A model generated the notes under the pieces. It was not told the origin of the DNA and ran no database searches. It saw nothing but the letters and a program-made list of their open reading frames with translations. 64,000 nt of DNA. Origin: Pseudomonas iranensis (lineage in GTDB: Bacteria; Pseudomonadota; Gammaproteobacteria; Pseudomonadales; Pseudomonadaceae). The stretch lies in assembly GCF_014268585.2 (NCBI RefSeq), contig NZ_CP077092.1, forward strand, positions 3,968,001 to 4,032,000. Reading direction: 5' to 3'. Made by a program: the position numbers and the translations under genes. The number at the start of each line of letters is the position of its first letter. Position 1 is the stretch's first letter. This document shows, piece after piece, positions 53,122 to 64,000 of the stretch.

Positions 53122-53406
53122 ATGGCTGTCGGCAAGGTGAAATGGTTTAACAATGCCAAGGGTTTTGGATTCATTATCGAGAACGGCCAGACAGAAGACC
53201 TGTTTGCCCACTACTCGGCCATCCAGATGGATGGCTATAAAACTCTAAAGGCCGGCCAGGAGGTGTACTTCGAATTCCTTCAAGGCCCAAAAGGCCTGCA
53301 CGCAATCGCGATCCGGGACAAAAAAACAGTGGATGAAGCTGGGGGTGCGGCAGAAGCCGCTGCCGCCGCGACGGGCGCCATCAGTAACGCTGTTGTCGTG
53401 AGCTGA
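53122..53406 (+). CDS. cspD: Cold-shock-like protein CspD
   Basis: A 94-residue single-strand nucleic-acid binder. The cold-shock domain shows [13 protein letters not shown] (RNP1) and DLFAHYSAI (RNP2). An alanine-rich C-terminal extension (about 73-94) is longer than in E. coli CspD. In E. coli CspD inhibits replication in stationary phase; the role here is by family. GAGGGA precedes ATG 53122. It is divergent from clpS. Confidence 0.93.
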   Translation: MAVGKVKWFNNAKGFGFIIENGQTEDLFAHYSAIQMDGYKTLKAGQEVYFEFLQGPKGLHAIAIRDKKTVDEAGGAAEAAAAATGAISNAVVVS

Positions 53407-53431
53407 GCAAACTCACCCAAGACACCCATCC

Positions 53432-53477
53432 AAAAAAAAAAACCGCCTGACTCAACCCATCGAGTCAGGCGGTTTTT
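53432..53477. terminator. Bidirectional rho-independent terminator
   Basis: AACCGCCTGACTC (53441-53453) pairs with GAGTCAGGCGGTT (53462-53474). A long A-run on the left and a T-run on the right serve the convergent cspD and icd genes. Confidence 0.92.
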
Positions 53478-53492
53478 GTGTGCCTGCAATTT

Positions 53493-54749
53493 TTACATAT
53501 GCGAAATCAACGCATCCCCGAACCCGGAAGACGACACCAGCTTGGCCCCATCCATCAAACGCTCGAAATCATAAGTAACAGTCTTCGCGCTGATCGCACC
53601 GTTGGTGCCCTTGATGATCAGGTCCGCCGCTTCGGTCCAGCCCATATGACGCAACATCATCTCGGCCGAGAGAATCAGCGAGCCCGGGTTGACCTGGTCC
53701 TTGCCGGCATATTTCGGCGCGGTACCGTGGGTCGCTTCGAACATCGCCACGGTGTCGGACAGGTTGGCACCCGGCGCAATACCGATACCACCCACTTCCG
53801 CCGCCAGGGCGTCGGACAGGTAGTCACCGTTGAGGTTAAGCGTAGCGATCACATCGTATTCGGCCGGGCGCAGCAGGATCTGCTGGAGCATGGCGTCGGC
53901 GATGGCGTCCTTGACCACAACATTCTTGCCGGTTTTCGGATTCTTGAACTGCATCCACGGACCGCCGTCGAGCAGGGTCGCACCGAACTCTTCGGCCGCC
54001 ACTTCGTAGGCCCATTCCTTGAAGGCACCTTCGGTGAACTTCATGATGTTGCCTTTGTGCACGATGGTCAGCGAGTCGCGGTCATTATCGACCACATATT
54101 GCAGGGCCTTGCGCGCCAGACGCTTGGTGCCTTCGCGGGAGACCGGCTTGACGCCGATGCCGCAGTTTTCGTCGAAACGGATCTTGGTGACGCCCATTTC
54201 TTCTTTAAGGAATTTGATGACCTTGGTGGCTTCCGGCGAACCGGCCTTCCATTCGATACCGGCGTAGATGTCTTCGGAGTTCTCGCGGAAGATGGTCATG
54301 TCGACATCGCCAGGCTTTTTCACCGGGCTCGGCACGCCTTCGAACCAGCGCACCGGGCGCAGGCAGACGTACAGGTCGAGTTGCTGACGCAGCGCCACGT
54401 TCAGCGAGCGGATACCGCCACCGACCGGAGTGGTCAGCGGGCCTTTGATGGAGACCACGTAATCCTTGACCGCGTCGAGGGTTTCCTGCGGCAGCCAGGT
54501 GTCCTGATCATAAACCTGAGTGGCCTTTTCGCCGGCGTAGACTTCCATCCAGGAAATCTTGCGCTTGCCGCCGTAGGCCTTTTCAACAGCAGCATCGACA
54601 ACCTTGATCATCACCGGACTGATGTCGACACCAATACCGTCACCTTCGATGAAGGGGATGATCGGGTTATCAGGAACATTGAGAGAATGGTCTGCATTGA
54701 CAGTGATTTTGTCACCGACGGCTGGAACCTGAATCTTCTTGTAACCCAT
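53493..54749 (-). CDS. icd: NADP-dependent isocitrate dehydrogenase, homodimeric type
   Basis: A 418-residue TCA-cycle enzyme of the E. coli Icd family. The isocitrate-binding Ser region is [25 protein letters not shown] (this Ser is the AceK phosphorylation site in E. coli). [15 protein letters not shown] and [24 protein letters not shown] provide substrate and metal residues. GGAG seven bases before ATG 54749 decides the start over an upstream in-frame codon. It is divergent from the unrelated monomeric enzyme idh. Confidence 0.97.
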   Translation of the reverse strand: MGYKKIQVPAVGDKITVNADHSLNVPDNPIIPFIEGDGIGVDISPVMIKVVDAAVEKAYGGKRKISWMEVYAGEKATQVYDQDTWLPQETLDAVKDYVVSIKGPLTTPVGGGIRSLNVALRQQLDLYVCLRPVRWFEGVPSPVKKPGDVDMTIFRENSEDIYAGIEWKAGSPEATKVIKFLKEEMGVTKIRFDENCGIGVKPVSREGTKRLARKALQYVVDNDRDSLTIVHKGNIMKFTEGAFKEWAYEVAAEEFGATLLDGGPWMQFKNPKTGKNVVVKDAIADAMLQQILLRPAEYDVIATLNLNGDYLSDALAAEVGGIGIAPGANLSDTVAMFEATHGTAPKYAGKDQVNPGSLILSAEMMLRHMGWTEAADLIIKGTNGAISAKTVTYDFERLMDGAKLVSSSGFGDALISHM

Positions 54750-57456
<2,707 letters not shown>

Positions 57457-57476
57457 GGTTGTAATGGGAACATCAC

Positions 57477-57501
57477 AAACCCCGGCCTTGTGCCGGGGTT
57501 T
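57477..57501 (+). terminator. Rho-independent terminator of idh
   Basis: AAACCCCGGC (57477-57486) pairs with GCCGGGGTTT (57492-57501), followed by a T-rich stretch. Confidence 0.85.
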
Positions 57502-57535
57502 GTGTTTCCGGGTTTTATGATCACCACAAAACTTT

Positions 57536-57638
57536 GTGGGAGCTGGCTTGCCAGCGATGGCGGTTTATCATCCAGCATGGATGGTGACTGGACCACCGCT
57601 ATCGCTGCGATGCGGCGTTCCGACAAGCCAGCTCCCAC
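57536..57638. repeat. REP pair, family B
   Basis: A left unit GTGGGAGCTGGCTTGCCAGC plus GATGGCGG and a degenerate right unit ending CGACAAGCCAGCTCCCAC (57621-57638). Related to the single unit at 19822. Confidence 0.85.
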
Positions 57639-57676
57639 AGGGATTGGGGTTTAACCAATAGATTGAGGAAGGTTTT

Positions 57677-58123
57677 ATGGAATGGCTCCCCCACATCACC
57701 GTCGCCACCATCGTCGAGGACAACGGCCGCTTCCTGATGGTCGAAGAGCACAAGGGCGGGCGCAATGTGCTCAACCAGCCCGCCGGTCATCTCGACCCGG
57801 ATGAAACCCTGATCGACGCGGCGATTCGCGAAACCCTCGAAGAAACCGGCTGGGACGTCGAACCCACCGGCGTGATCGGCATTTATCTGTATACCGCACC
57901 GAGCAACGGCGTGACTTACCAGCGCATATGCTTCAGCGCCAAAGCCGTGCAGCATCACCCGGATTACCAACTCGACGACGGCATTGTCGGCGCCAAGTGG
58001 CTGACCCGCGACGAATTAATCGCCCAGCGCGACAACTGGCGCAGTGAACTGATCATCCGTTGCATCGACGATTATCTGGCCGGTCATCACTTCAGCCTCG
58101 AACTGATCCGCCCTTCTCTTTAG
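57677..58123 (+). CDS. nudJ: NudJ-type Nudix phosphatase
   Basis: A 148-residue Nudix enzyme. The Nudix box GHLDPDETLIDAAIRETLEETGWDV matches the consensus, and MEWLPHITVATIVEDNGRFLMVEEHKGG and FSAKAVQHHPDYQLDDGIVGAKWLTRDEL are NudJ-like. In E. coli it acts on thiamine pyrophosphate and nucleoside triphosphates. GAGGAAGG precedes the ATG. The gene order nudJ-mnmA-hflD-purB is the same as in E. coli, supporting the name. Confidence 0.9.
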   Translation: MEWLPHITVATIVEDNGRFLMVEEHKGGRNVLNQPAGHLDPDETLIDAAIRETLEETGWDVEPTGVIGIYLYTAPSNGVTYQRICFSAKAVQHHPDYQLDDGIVGAKWLTRDELIAQRDNWRSELIIRCIDDYLAGHHFSLELIRPSL

Positions 58124-58182
58124 CCTTGCGGCCGTGAGCCTGATAGAATCGCGCCCTTTTCCAAGACACTCATTGAATCCCT

Positions 58183-59307
58183 ATGCGTGATCCAGCCCCT
58201 TCTGACACATCCAAGAAGCGCGTCATTGTCGGCATGTCCGGCGGCGTGGACTCTTCCGTTTCTGCCCTTCTGCTGATCGAGCAGGGTTATGAAGTGGAAG
58301 GCCTGTTCATGAAGAACTGGGAAGAAGACGACGGAACGGAATACTGCACCGCCATGGACGACCTGGCGGATGCTCAGGCTGTCTGCGACAAGATCGGCAT
58401 CAAGCTGCACACCGCCAACTTTGCCGCCGAGTACTGGGACAACGTGTTCGAGCACTTCCTCGCCGAATACAAGGCGGGGCGCACGCCGAACCCGGACATC
58501 CTGTGCAACCGCGAGATCAAGTTCAAAGCGTTTCTCGACTACGCGATGATGCTCGGCGCCGACCTGATCGCCACTGGTCACTACGTGCGCCGCCGCGACA
58601 TCGATGGCCGCACCGAACTGCTCAAGGGCCTCGATCCGAACAAGGATCAGAGCTATTTCCTGCACGCCGTTGGTGGCGAACAGATCGCCAAGACCCTGTT
58701 CCCGGTCGGCGAACTGGAAAAGCCTGAAGTCCGCGCGATTGCCGAGAAATACGAACTGGCCACCGCCAAGAAGAAGGATTCCACCGGGATCTGCTTCATC
58801 GGCGAGCGCCGTTTCAGCGATTTCCTCAAGCAGTACCTGCCGGCACAACCGGGTGAGATCAAGACCACCGAAGGCGAAGTCATCGGCCGTCACCACGGCT
58901 TGATGTACCACACCATCGGCCAGCGTCAGGGCCTCGGCATCGGCGGCTTGAAGGATGCTGGCGATGAGCCGTGGTACGTGCTGCGCAAGGATCTGCAGAC
59001 CAACGAGCTGATCGTCGGCCAGGGCAACAACCATCCATGGCTGTTCTCCAGCGCCCTGCTTGCTTCGGAAATCTACTGGGTCAATCCGATCGATCTGAGC
59101 CAGCCGCTGCGCCTGACGGCGAAAGTGCGCTATCGCCAGAGCGATCAGGCCTGCACCCTGGAAAAAACCGCCAGCGGCTATCGCGCCGTGTTTGACGAAC
59201 CGCAACGCGCGGTGACGCCGGGCCAGTCGGTCGTTTTCTATGACGGTGAAATCTGCCTCGGCGGCGGCGTGATCGAAGTGGCCGAGCCGTGGAGCGGCCA
59301 GGCATGA
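58183..59307 (+). CDS. mnmA: tRNA-specific 2-thiouridylase MnmA
   Basis: A 374-residue PP-loop ATPase. The PP-loop is [15 protein letters not shown]. Catalytic cysteines lie in [11 protein letters not shown] and [13 protein letters not shown]. It makes s2U34 in tRNA for Lys, Glu and Gln using sulphur from TusE, whose operon is at 36040-37416. The stop overlaps the hflD start by four bases (ATGA). Confidence 0.97.
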   Translation: MRDPAPSDTSKKRVIVGMSGGVDSSVSALLLIEQGYEVEGLFMKNWEEDDGTEYCTAMDDLADAQAVCDKIGIKLHTANFAAEYWDNVFEHFLAEYKAGRTPNPDILCNREIKFKAFLDYAMMLGADLIATGHYVRRRDIDGRTELLKGLDPNKDQSYFLHAVGGEQIAKTLFPVGELEKPEVRAIAEKYELATAKKKDSTGICFIGERRFSDFLKQYLPAQPGEIKTTEGEVIGRHHGLMYHTIGQRQGLGIGGLKDAGDEPWYVLRKDLQTNELIVGQGNNHPWLFSSALLASEIYWVNPIDLSQPLRLTAKVRYRQSDQACTLEKTASGYRAVFDEPQRAVTPGQSVVFYDGEICLGGGVIEVAEPWSGQA

Positions 59308-59927
59308 GCCCGACTCAGGAACAACTGACAGCGCTGGGCGGTGTGTTTCTCGCCGCCGTGCTGGTCGATCGCATCGCCAAGACTGGCCAGACCAACGAGG
59401 CCGGCCTGAGTTGCATGCTCGGCAGCCTGCTGGTCCGCGACCCAAAAGATACGCTGGATGTATACGGCGGCGACGACATCAATCTGCGCGAGGGTTACCG
59501 CGCATTGATCGGCGCGCTGGAGCGCGATCCGAGCACCTTGCAGCGCGAGCCGTTGCGCTACGCGCTGTCGATGCTCGGTCTGGAGCGGCAACTGGCCAAG
59601 CGTGACGACATGCTCGAGACGATTGCCAAGCGCCTGCCGCAGATTCAGTCGCAGGTGGAGCATTTTGGCCCTGCGCACGAAAACGTCGTCGCCGCTTGCG
59701 GTGCGTTGTACCAGGACACGTTAAGCACCCTGCGCCAGCGCATTCAGGTGCACGGCGACATGCGCAACCTGCAGCAGCCGAGCAATGCCTCGAAAATCCG
59801 CGCCCTGCTCCTCGCGGGTATCCGCTCGGCGCGCCTGTGGCGTCAGCTCGGTGGTCATCGCTGGCAGTTGGTAATCAGCCGCCGCAAGCTGCTCAAAGAG
59901 CTTTATCCGTTGATGCGCAGCGAGTAA
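59304..59927 (+). CDS. hflD: HflD-family protein
   Basis: A 207-residue helical, peripheral-membrane type protein. Blocks such as [22 protein letters not shown] and [24 protein letters not shown] are characteristic. In E. coli HflD affects lambda lysogenisation by binding CII; the general role is unclear. The ATG at 59304 overlaps the mnmA stop, which decides the start over the upstream in-frame codon. Confidence 0.93.
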   Translation: MSPTQEQLTALGGVFLAAVLVDRIAKTGQTNEAGLSCMLGSLLVRDPKDTLDVYGGDDINLREGYRALIGALERDPSTLQREPLRYALSMLGLERQLAKRDDMLETIAKRLPQIQSQVEHFGPAHENVVAACGALYQDTLSTLRQRIQVHGDMRNLQQPSNASKIRALLLAGIRSARLWRQLGGHRWQLVISRRKLLKELYPLMRSE

Positions 59928-59966
59928 ACGCCGCGTCACGAAGGCTTTGTAGTCTGTAACGCGTAA

Positions 59967-61424
<1,458 letters not shown>

Positions 61425-61446
61425 TCGACCGTTTGCCCCGCTTGAG

Positions 61447-61473
61447 ACGCCCGGCCGCGCTGGGCGTTTTTAT
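61447..61473 (+). terminator. Rho-independent terminator of purB
   Basis: GACGCCC pairs with GGGCGTT across GGCCGCGCT, followed by five T at about 61467-61472. Confidence 0.82.
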
Positions 61474-61510
61474 TCCCGTCTGAAAAGTGCTTTTTTTCAA
61501 TAGGTTACAT

Positions 61511-62680
61511 ATGAATTCCGATATTCCTCTTCAACTTCTGGGCGGCCTGACAGCACGCGAATTCCTGCGTGATTACTGGCAGAAAAAACCGCTGCTGATC
61601 CGTCAGGCGATTCCTGACTTCGAAAGCCCGATCGACGCCGACGAACTGGCCGGCCTGGCCCTGGAAGAAGAAGTCGAATCGCGCCTGGTCATCGAACATG
61701 GCGAGCGCCCATGGGAATTGCGTCGCGGCCCGTTCGCCGAAGACGAGTTCAGCAAATTGCCAGAGAAAGAGTGGACCCTGCTGGTGCAGGCGGTTGATCA
61801 GTTCGTGCCGGAAGTCAGCGAACTGCTGGAAAACTTCCGCTTCCTGCCGAGCTGGCGCGTCGATGACGTGATGATCAGCTTCGCCGCCCCGGGTGGCAGC
61901 GTCGGCCCGCATTTCGACAACTACGACGTGTTCCTGCTGCAGGGCCACGGCAAGCGCAACTGGAAAATCGGCCAGATGTGCGACTCCGAGAGCCCGCTGC
62001 TGCAACACGCCGACCTGCGCATCCTCGCTGAATTCCACGAAACCGAAGAATGGGTGCTGGAACCGGGCGACATGCTCTACCTGCCGCCGCGCCTGGCCCA
62101 TTGCGGTGTCGCGGTCGACAACTGCATGACCTACTCGGTCGGCTTCCGCGCGCCGAGCGCCGCTGAAGTGCTGACCCACTTCACCGACTTCCTCAGCCAG
62201 TTCCTGACCGACGAAGAGCGCTACACCGATGCCGACGCCAAACCGGCGGTCGATCCGCACCAGATTCAACACGATGCACTGGATCGCCTGAAAAGCCTGC
62301 TCGCCGAGCACATGAGCGACGAGCGTCTGCTGCTGACCTGGTTCGGCCAGTACATGACCGAGCCGCGCTACCCGGAACTGGTGGTCGGCCCGGAAGACGT
62401 CGAAGAAGAAGACTTCCTCGCCGCCCTGCAGGACGGCGCCGTGCTGATCCGCAACCCGAGCGCGCGCCTGGCCTGGTCGGAAGTCGATGACGATCTGCTG
62501 CTGTTCGCCAGTGGCCAGAGCCGCTACCTGCCGGGCAAGCTGCGCGAACTGCTGAAGCTGATCTGCGCGGCTGACGCCCTGCACGCCGATAACCTCGGCG
62601 AGTGGCTGAGCGACGAAGACGGCCGCAGCCTGCTCTGCGAACTGGTCAAGCAAGGAAGCCTGGGGTTCGCCGATGAATAA
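61511..62680 (+). CDS. roxA: Ribosomal oxygenase RoxA (YcfD-type, uL16 arginine hydroxylase)
   Basis: A 389-residue JmjC/cupin dioxygenase. The iron ligands are H134 and D136 (GPHFDNYDVFLLQ) and H197 (RLAHCGVAV). The family start LGGLTAREFLRDYWQKKPLLIRQA and the C-terminal winged helix are present. E. coli RoxA hydroxylates an arginine of ribosomal protein uL16 (L16) with 2-oxoglutarate and oxygen. The start ATG 61511 is chosen for the family start. It overlaps the next gene by eight bases. Confidence 0.94.
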   Translation: MNSDIPLQLLGGLTAREFLRDYWQKKPLLIRQAIPDFESPIDADELAGLALEEEVESRLVIEHGERPWELRRGPFAEDEFSKLPEKEWTLLVQAVDQFVPEVSELLENFRFLPSWRVDDVMISFAAPGGSVGPHFDNYDVFLLQGHGKRNWKIGQMCDSESPLLQHADLRILAEFHETEEWVLEPGDMLYLPPRLAHCGVAVDNCMTYSVGFRAPSAAEVLTHFTDFLSQFLTDEERYTDADAKPAVDPHQIQHDALDRLKSLLAEHMSDERLLLTWFGQYMTEPRYPELVVGPEDVEEEDFLAALQDGAVLIRNPSARLAWSEVDDDLLLFASGQSRYLPGKLRELLKLICAADALHADNLGEWLSDEDGRSLLCELVKQGSLGFADE

Positions 62681-63098
62681 AATTCGCGTTCGTGTCGCAG
62701 ACTGGCAGAAGGATATCGCCGAGATCCGGCGCATTCGTGAAACGGTGTTCATCGCCGAACAATCGGTGCCACCCGAGCTTGAGTGGGACGCCGATGACGC
62801 GACCGCCGTGCATTTTCTGGCGTTCGAAGGCGACTTCCCGATCGGCACTGCGCGGTTATTGCCCGACGGCCACATCGGCCGCGTTTCAGTACTCAAAGAC
62901 TGGCGCGGAATGAAGGTCGGTGATGCACTGATGCAAGCGGTCATCGCCGAAGCTGAAGCACGCGGTTTGAAGCAACAGAAGCTCAGCGCTCAGGTGCAGG
63001 CCACGGCGTTCTACGAGCGCCTGGGTTTCAGCCTGGTCAGCGAAGAGTTTCTTGAGGCCGGGATTCCGCATGTCGACATGGTTCGGCATTCGGCCTGA
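62673..63098 (+). CDS. GNAT-family N-acetyltransferase
   Basis: A 141-residue GNAT of the ElaA/YjcF-like group: VRVADWQKDIAEIRRIRETVFIAEQSVPPELEWD at the N-terminus, then GRVSVLKDWRGMKVGDALMQAVIAEAEARG (acetyl-CoA loop) and TAFYERLGFSLVSEEFLEAGIPHVDM at the end. Its start overlaps roxA by eight bases, so the two are translationally coupled; whether it acts in translation is not known. Confidence 0.9.
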   Translation: MNKIRVRVADWQKDIAEIRRIRETVFIAEQSVPPELEWDADDATAVHFLAFEGDFPIGTARLLPDGHIGRVSVLKDWRGMKVGDALMQAVIAEAEARGLKQQKLSAQVQATAFYERLGFSLVSEEFLEAGIPHVDMVRHSA

Positions 63099-63118
63099 TT
63101 CCGAGACCTCCAGATCCC

Positions 63119-63251
63119 TGTGGCGAGGGGATTTATCCCCGCTGGGGTGCGAAGCAGCCCCAAATCCAGCAAACTCGGTGAGTCAGTTAAATCGAGCGCG
63201 CTGGGTCGGCGACTGCTGCGCAGCCGAGCGGGGATAAATCCCCTCACCACA
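63119..63251. repeat. REP-type inverted repeat, family C, copy 2
   Basis: Left arm TGTGGCGAGGGGATTTATCC and right arm GGGGATAAATCCCCTCACCA plus CA, with inner hairpins GGGGTGCGAAGCAGCCCC and CTGCTGCGCAGC. Same family as 44059-44150, with a longer centre. Confidence 0.85.
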
Positions 63252-63271
63252 AAAGGCCGCAAGCACACCAC

Positions 63272-63307
63272 AAAACGCCCCGCCATCCACCGATGCCGGG
63301 GCGTTTT
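63272..63307. terminator. Bidirectional rho-independent terminator
   Basis: AAAACGCCCCG (63272-63282) pairs with CGGGGCGTTTT (63297-63307). It ends the roxA-GNAT transcript. Confidence 0.88.
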
Positions 63308-63386
63308 GCTGTCTACGATTCAACTTGCCCCACCCCAGGCCGACAAACTGGCAATATCAAGCCTTTCGAACGCGGAGATAACGGAC

Positions 63387-64000
63387 ATGTCCCTACGCAC
63401 CCTGCTCACCACCCTGCTGCTCGGCTGCAGTTTTTCGGTGCTGGCAGCCACAGAAATCGTCCCCCTCAAATACCACACCAGCGCTGACATGTTGCCAGTG
63501 GCGCAGGATTTCATCGGCCAGGACGGTCAGGTCAGCGCTTACGGCAATCAGCTGATCGTCAAGGCCGAGCCGGGCAAGATTCAGGAGCTGAAGGATCTGC
63601 TGGCGCAACTTGATACCGCGCCGAAGCGCTTGCTGATCACCGTCGACACCAACGAAAACAATGGCCGTGGCGACGAAGGTTATTCAGTCAACGGCGCTCA
63701 GCCGAGCCAGACCCGGACCATCAGCCGCAGCACTACCAGCCGCAACGGCGGCGTTCAGCAAGTGCAGACCAGTGAAGGCACTCCGGCGCTGATTCAGGTT
63801 GGCCAGAGCGTGCCGATCACTAACACCCAGAGCGATTCCTACGGCGGTTACAGCAGCGAGACCCAATACCGCAACGTCACCCAGGGTTTCTACGTCACCG
63901 CCAGCGTCACCGGCGAGACCGTTCATCTGGCGATCAGTACCAACCGTGACCGCATGAGCCAGGAACGTCCCGATGTAGTGAACGTGCAAAGCACCGACAC
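63387..64000 (+). CDS. Exported secretin-N-domain-like protein (partial, runs off the window)
   Basis: At least 204 residues, 3' end beyond the window. The N-terminal signal MSLRTLLTTLLLGCSFSVLA could be cut by signal peptidase I; the Cys at position 14 makes a lipoprotein reading possible. YHTSADMLPVAQDFIGQDGQVSAYGNQLIVKAEPGKIQELKDLLAQLDTAPKRLLITV is the N1-type (NolW) secretin domain. The following GTPALIQVGQSVPITNTQSDSYGG and FYVTASVTGETVHLAIS match the strand-rich end of secretin-like proteins. It may be a secretin relative that does not form a full channel. GGAGA precedes the ATG. Confidence 0.75.
   Translation, partial: MSLRTLLTTLLLGCSFSVLAATEIVPLKYHTSADMLPVAQDFIGQDGQVSAYGNQLIVKAEPGKIQELKDLLAQLDTAPKRLLITVDTNENNGRGDEGYSVNGAQPSQTRTISRSTTSRNGGVQQVQTSEGTPALIQVGQSVPITNTQSDSYGGYSSETQYRNVTQGFYVTASVTGETVHLAISTNRDRMSQERPDVVNVQSTD

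Overview
The window looks like chromosomal DNA of a fluorescent pseudomonad (Pseudomonas fluorescens group). Base composition is high-GC with Pseudomonas-like codon use. Intergenic spaces carry several REP families typical of the group (cores such as GTGGGAGCGAGCCTGCTCGC). Gene order from about 36 kb to the right end follows, from memory, the P. aeruginosa PAO1 stretch running tus genes - cysG - serS - rarA - lolA - ftsK - aat - ate - infA - clpA - clpS - cspD - icd - idh - mnmA - hflD - purB - roxA. No prophage, plasmid, CRISPR array, tRNA or rRNA gene was seen.

Left part (1-36 kb) is accessory or lineage-variable. In order it holds: two tandem small DUF6124-type genes behind a hairpin-rich leader; a membrane protein operon ending in a 24-residue membrane peptide; an OmpR-type two-component pair; an SDR/SRPBCC pair; a HAD phosphatase; a lone receiver protein; an RlmI-like methyltransferase; a LuxR regulator divergent from a polyamine-type binding protein and an S58 peptidase; a candidate small RNA; a TetR regulator facing a DUF4442 gene across a near-perfect operator; GNAT, YceI and MATE genes; a periplasmic chorismate mutase; an exported 13-residue tandem-repeat protein; a lipoprotein; a diguanylate cyclase; a cytochrome c; a MocR/EamA divergent pair; an AraC/AhpD-like divergent pair; a hybrid histidine kinase; a SulP transporter; an LprI-like protein; an isochorismatase-like hydrolase; gamma-glutamyltransferase; NudK; an AA10 LPMO-like protein with no export signal; a hemerythrin; and small conserved genes.

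Right part (36-64 kb) is core housekeeping. tusDCBE with a YbiB-like gene and the distant mnmA make the tRNA 2-thiouridine pathway. ftsK-lolA-rarA-crcB-serS-cysG run leftward as one cluster. aat, bpt, clpS and clpA together form the bacterial N-degron pathway, clustered around infA and next to cspD. Two unrelated NADP isocitrate dehydrogenases (icd, idh) diverge from a shared 480-base region. nudJ-mnmA-hflD-purB-roxA-GNAT run rightward, and the window ends inside an exported secretin-N-domain-like protein.

Points most worth a second look are the structured leader at 121-330, the candidate small RNA at about 11954-12093, the tandem-repeat protein at 17059-17538, the leaderless LPMO at 33076-33711, a pair of roughly 230-310 base intergenic repeats with a compensatory base-pair change, and the 24-residue membrane peptide. 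All family names are from recognition of the translated sequence; no database search was possible.
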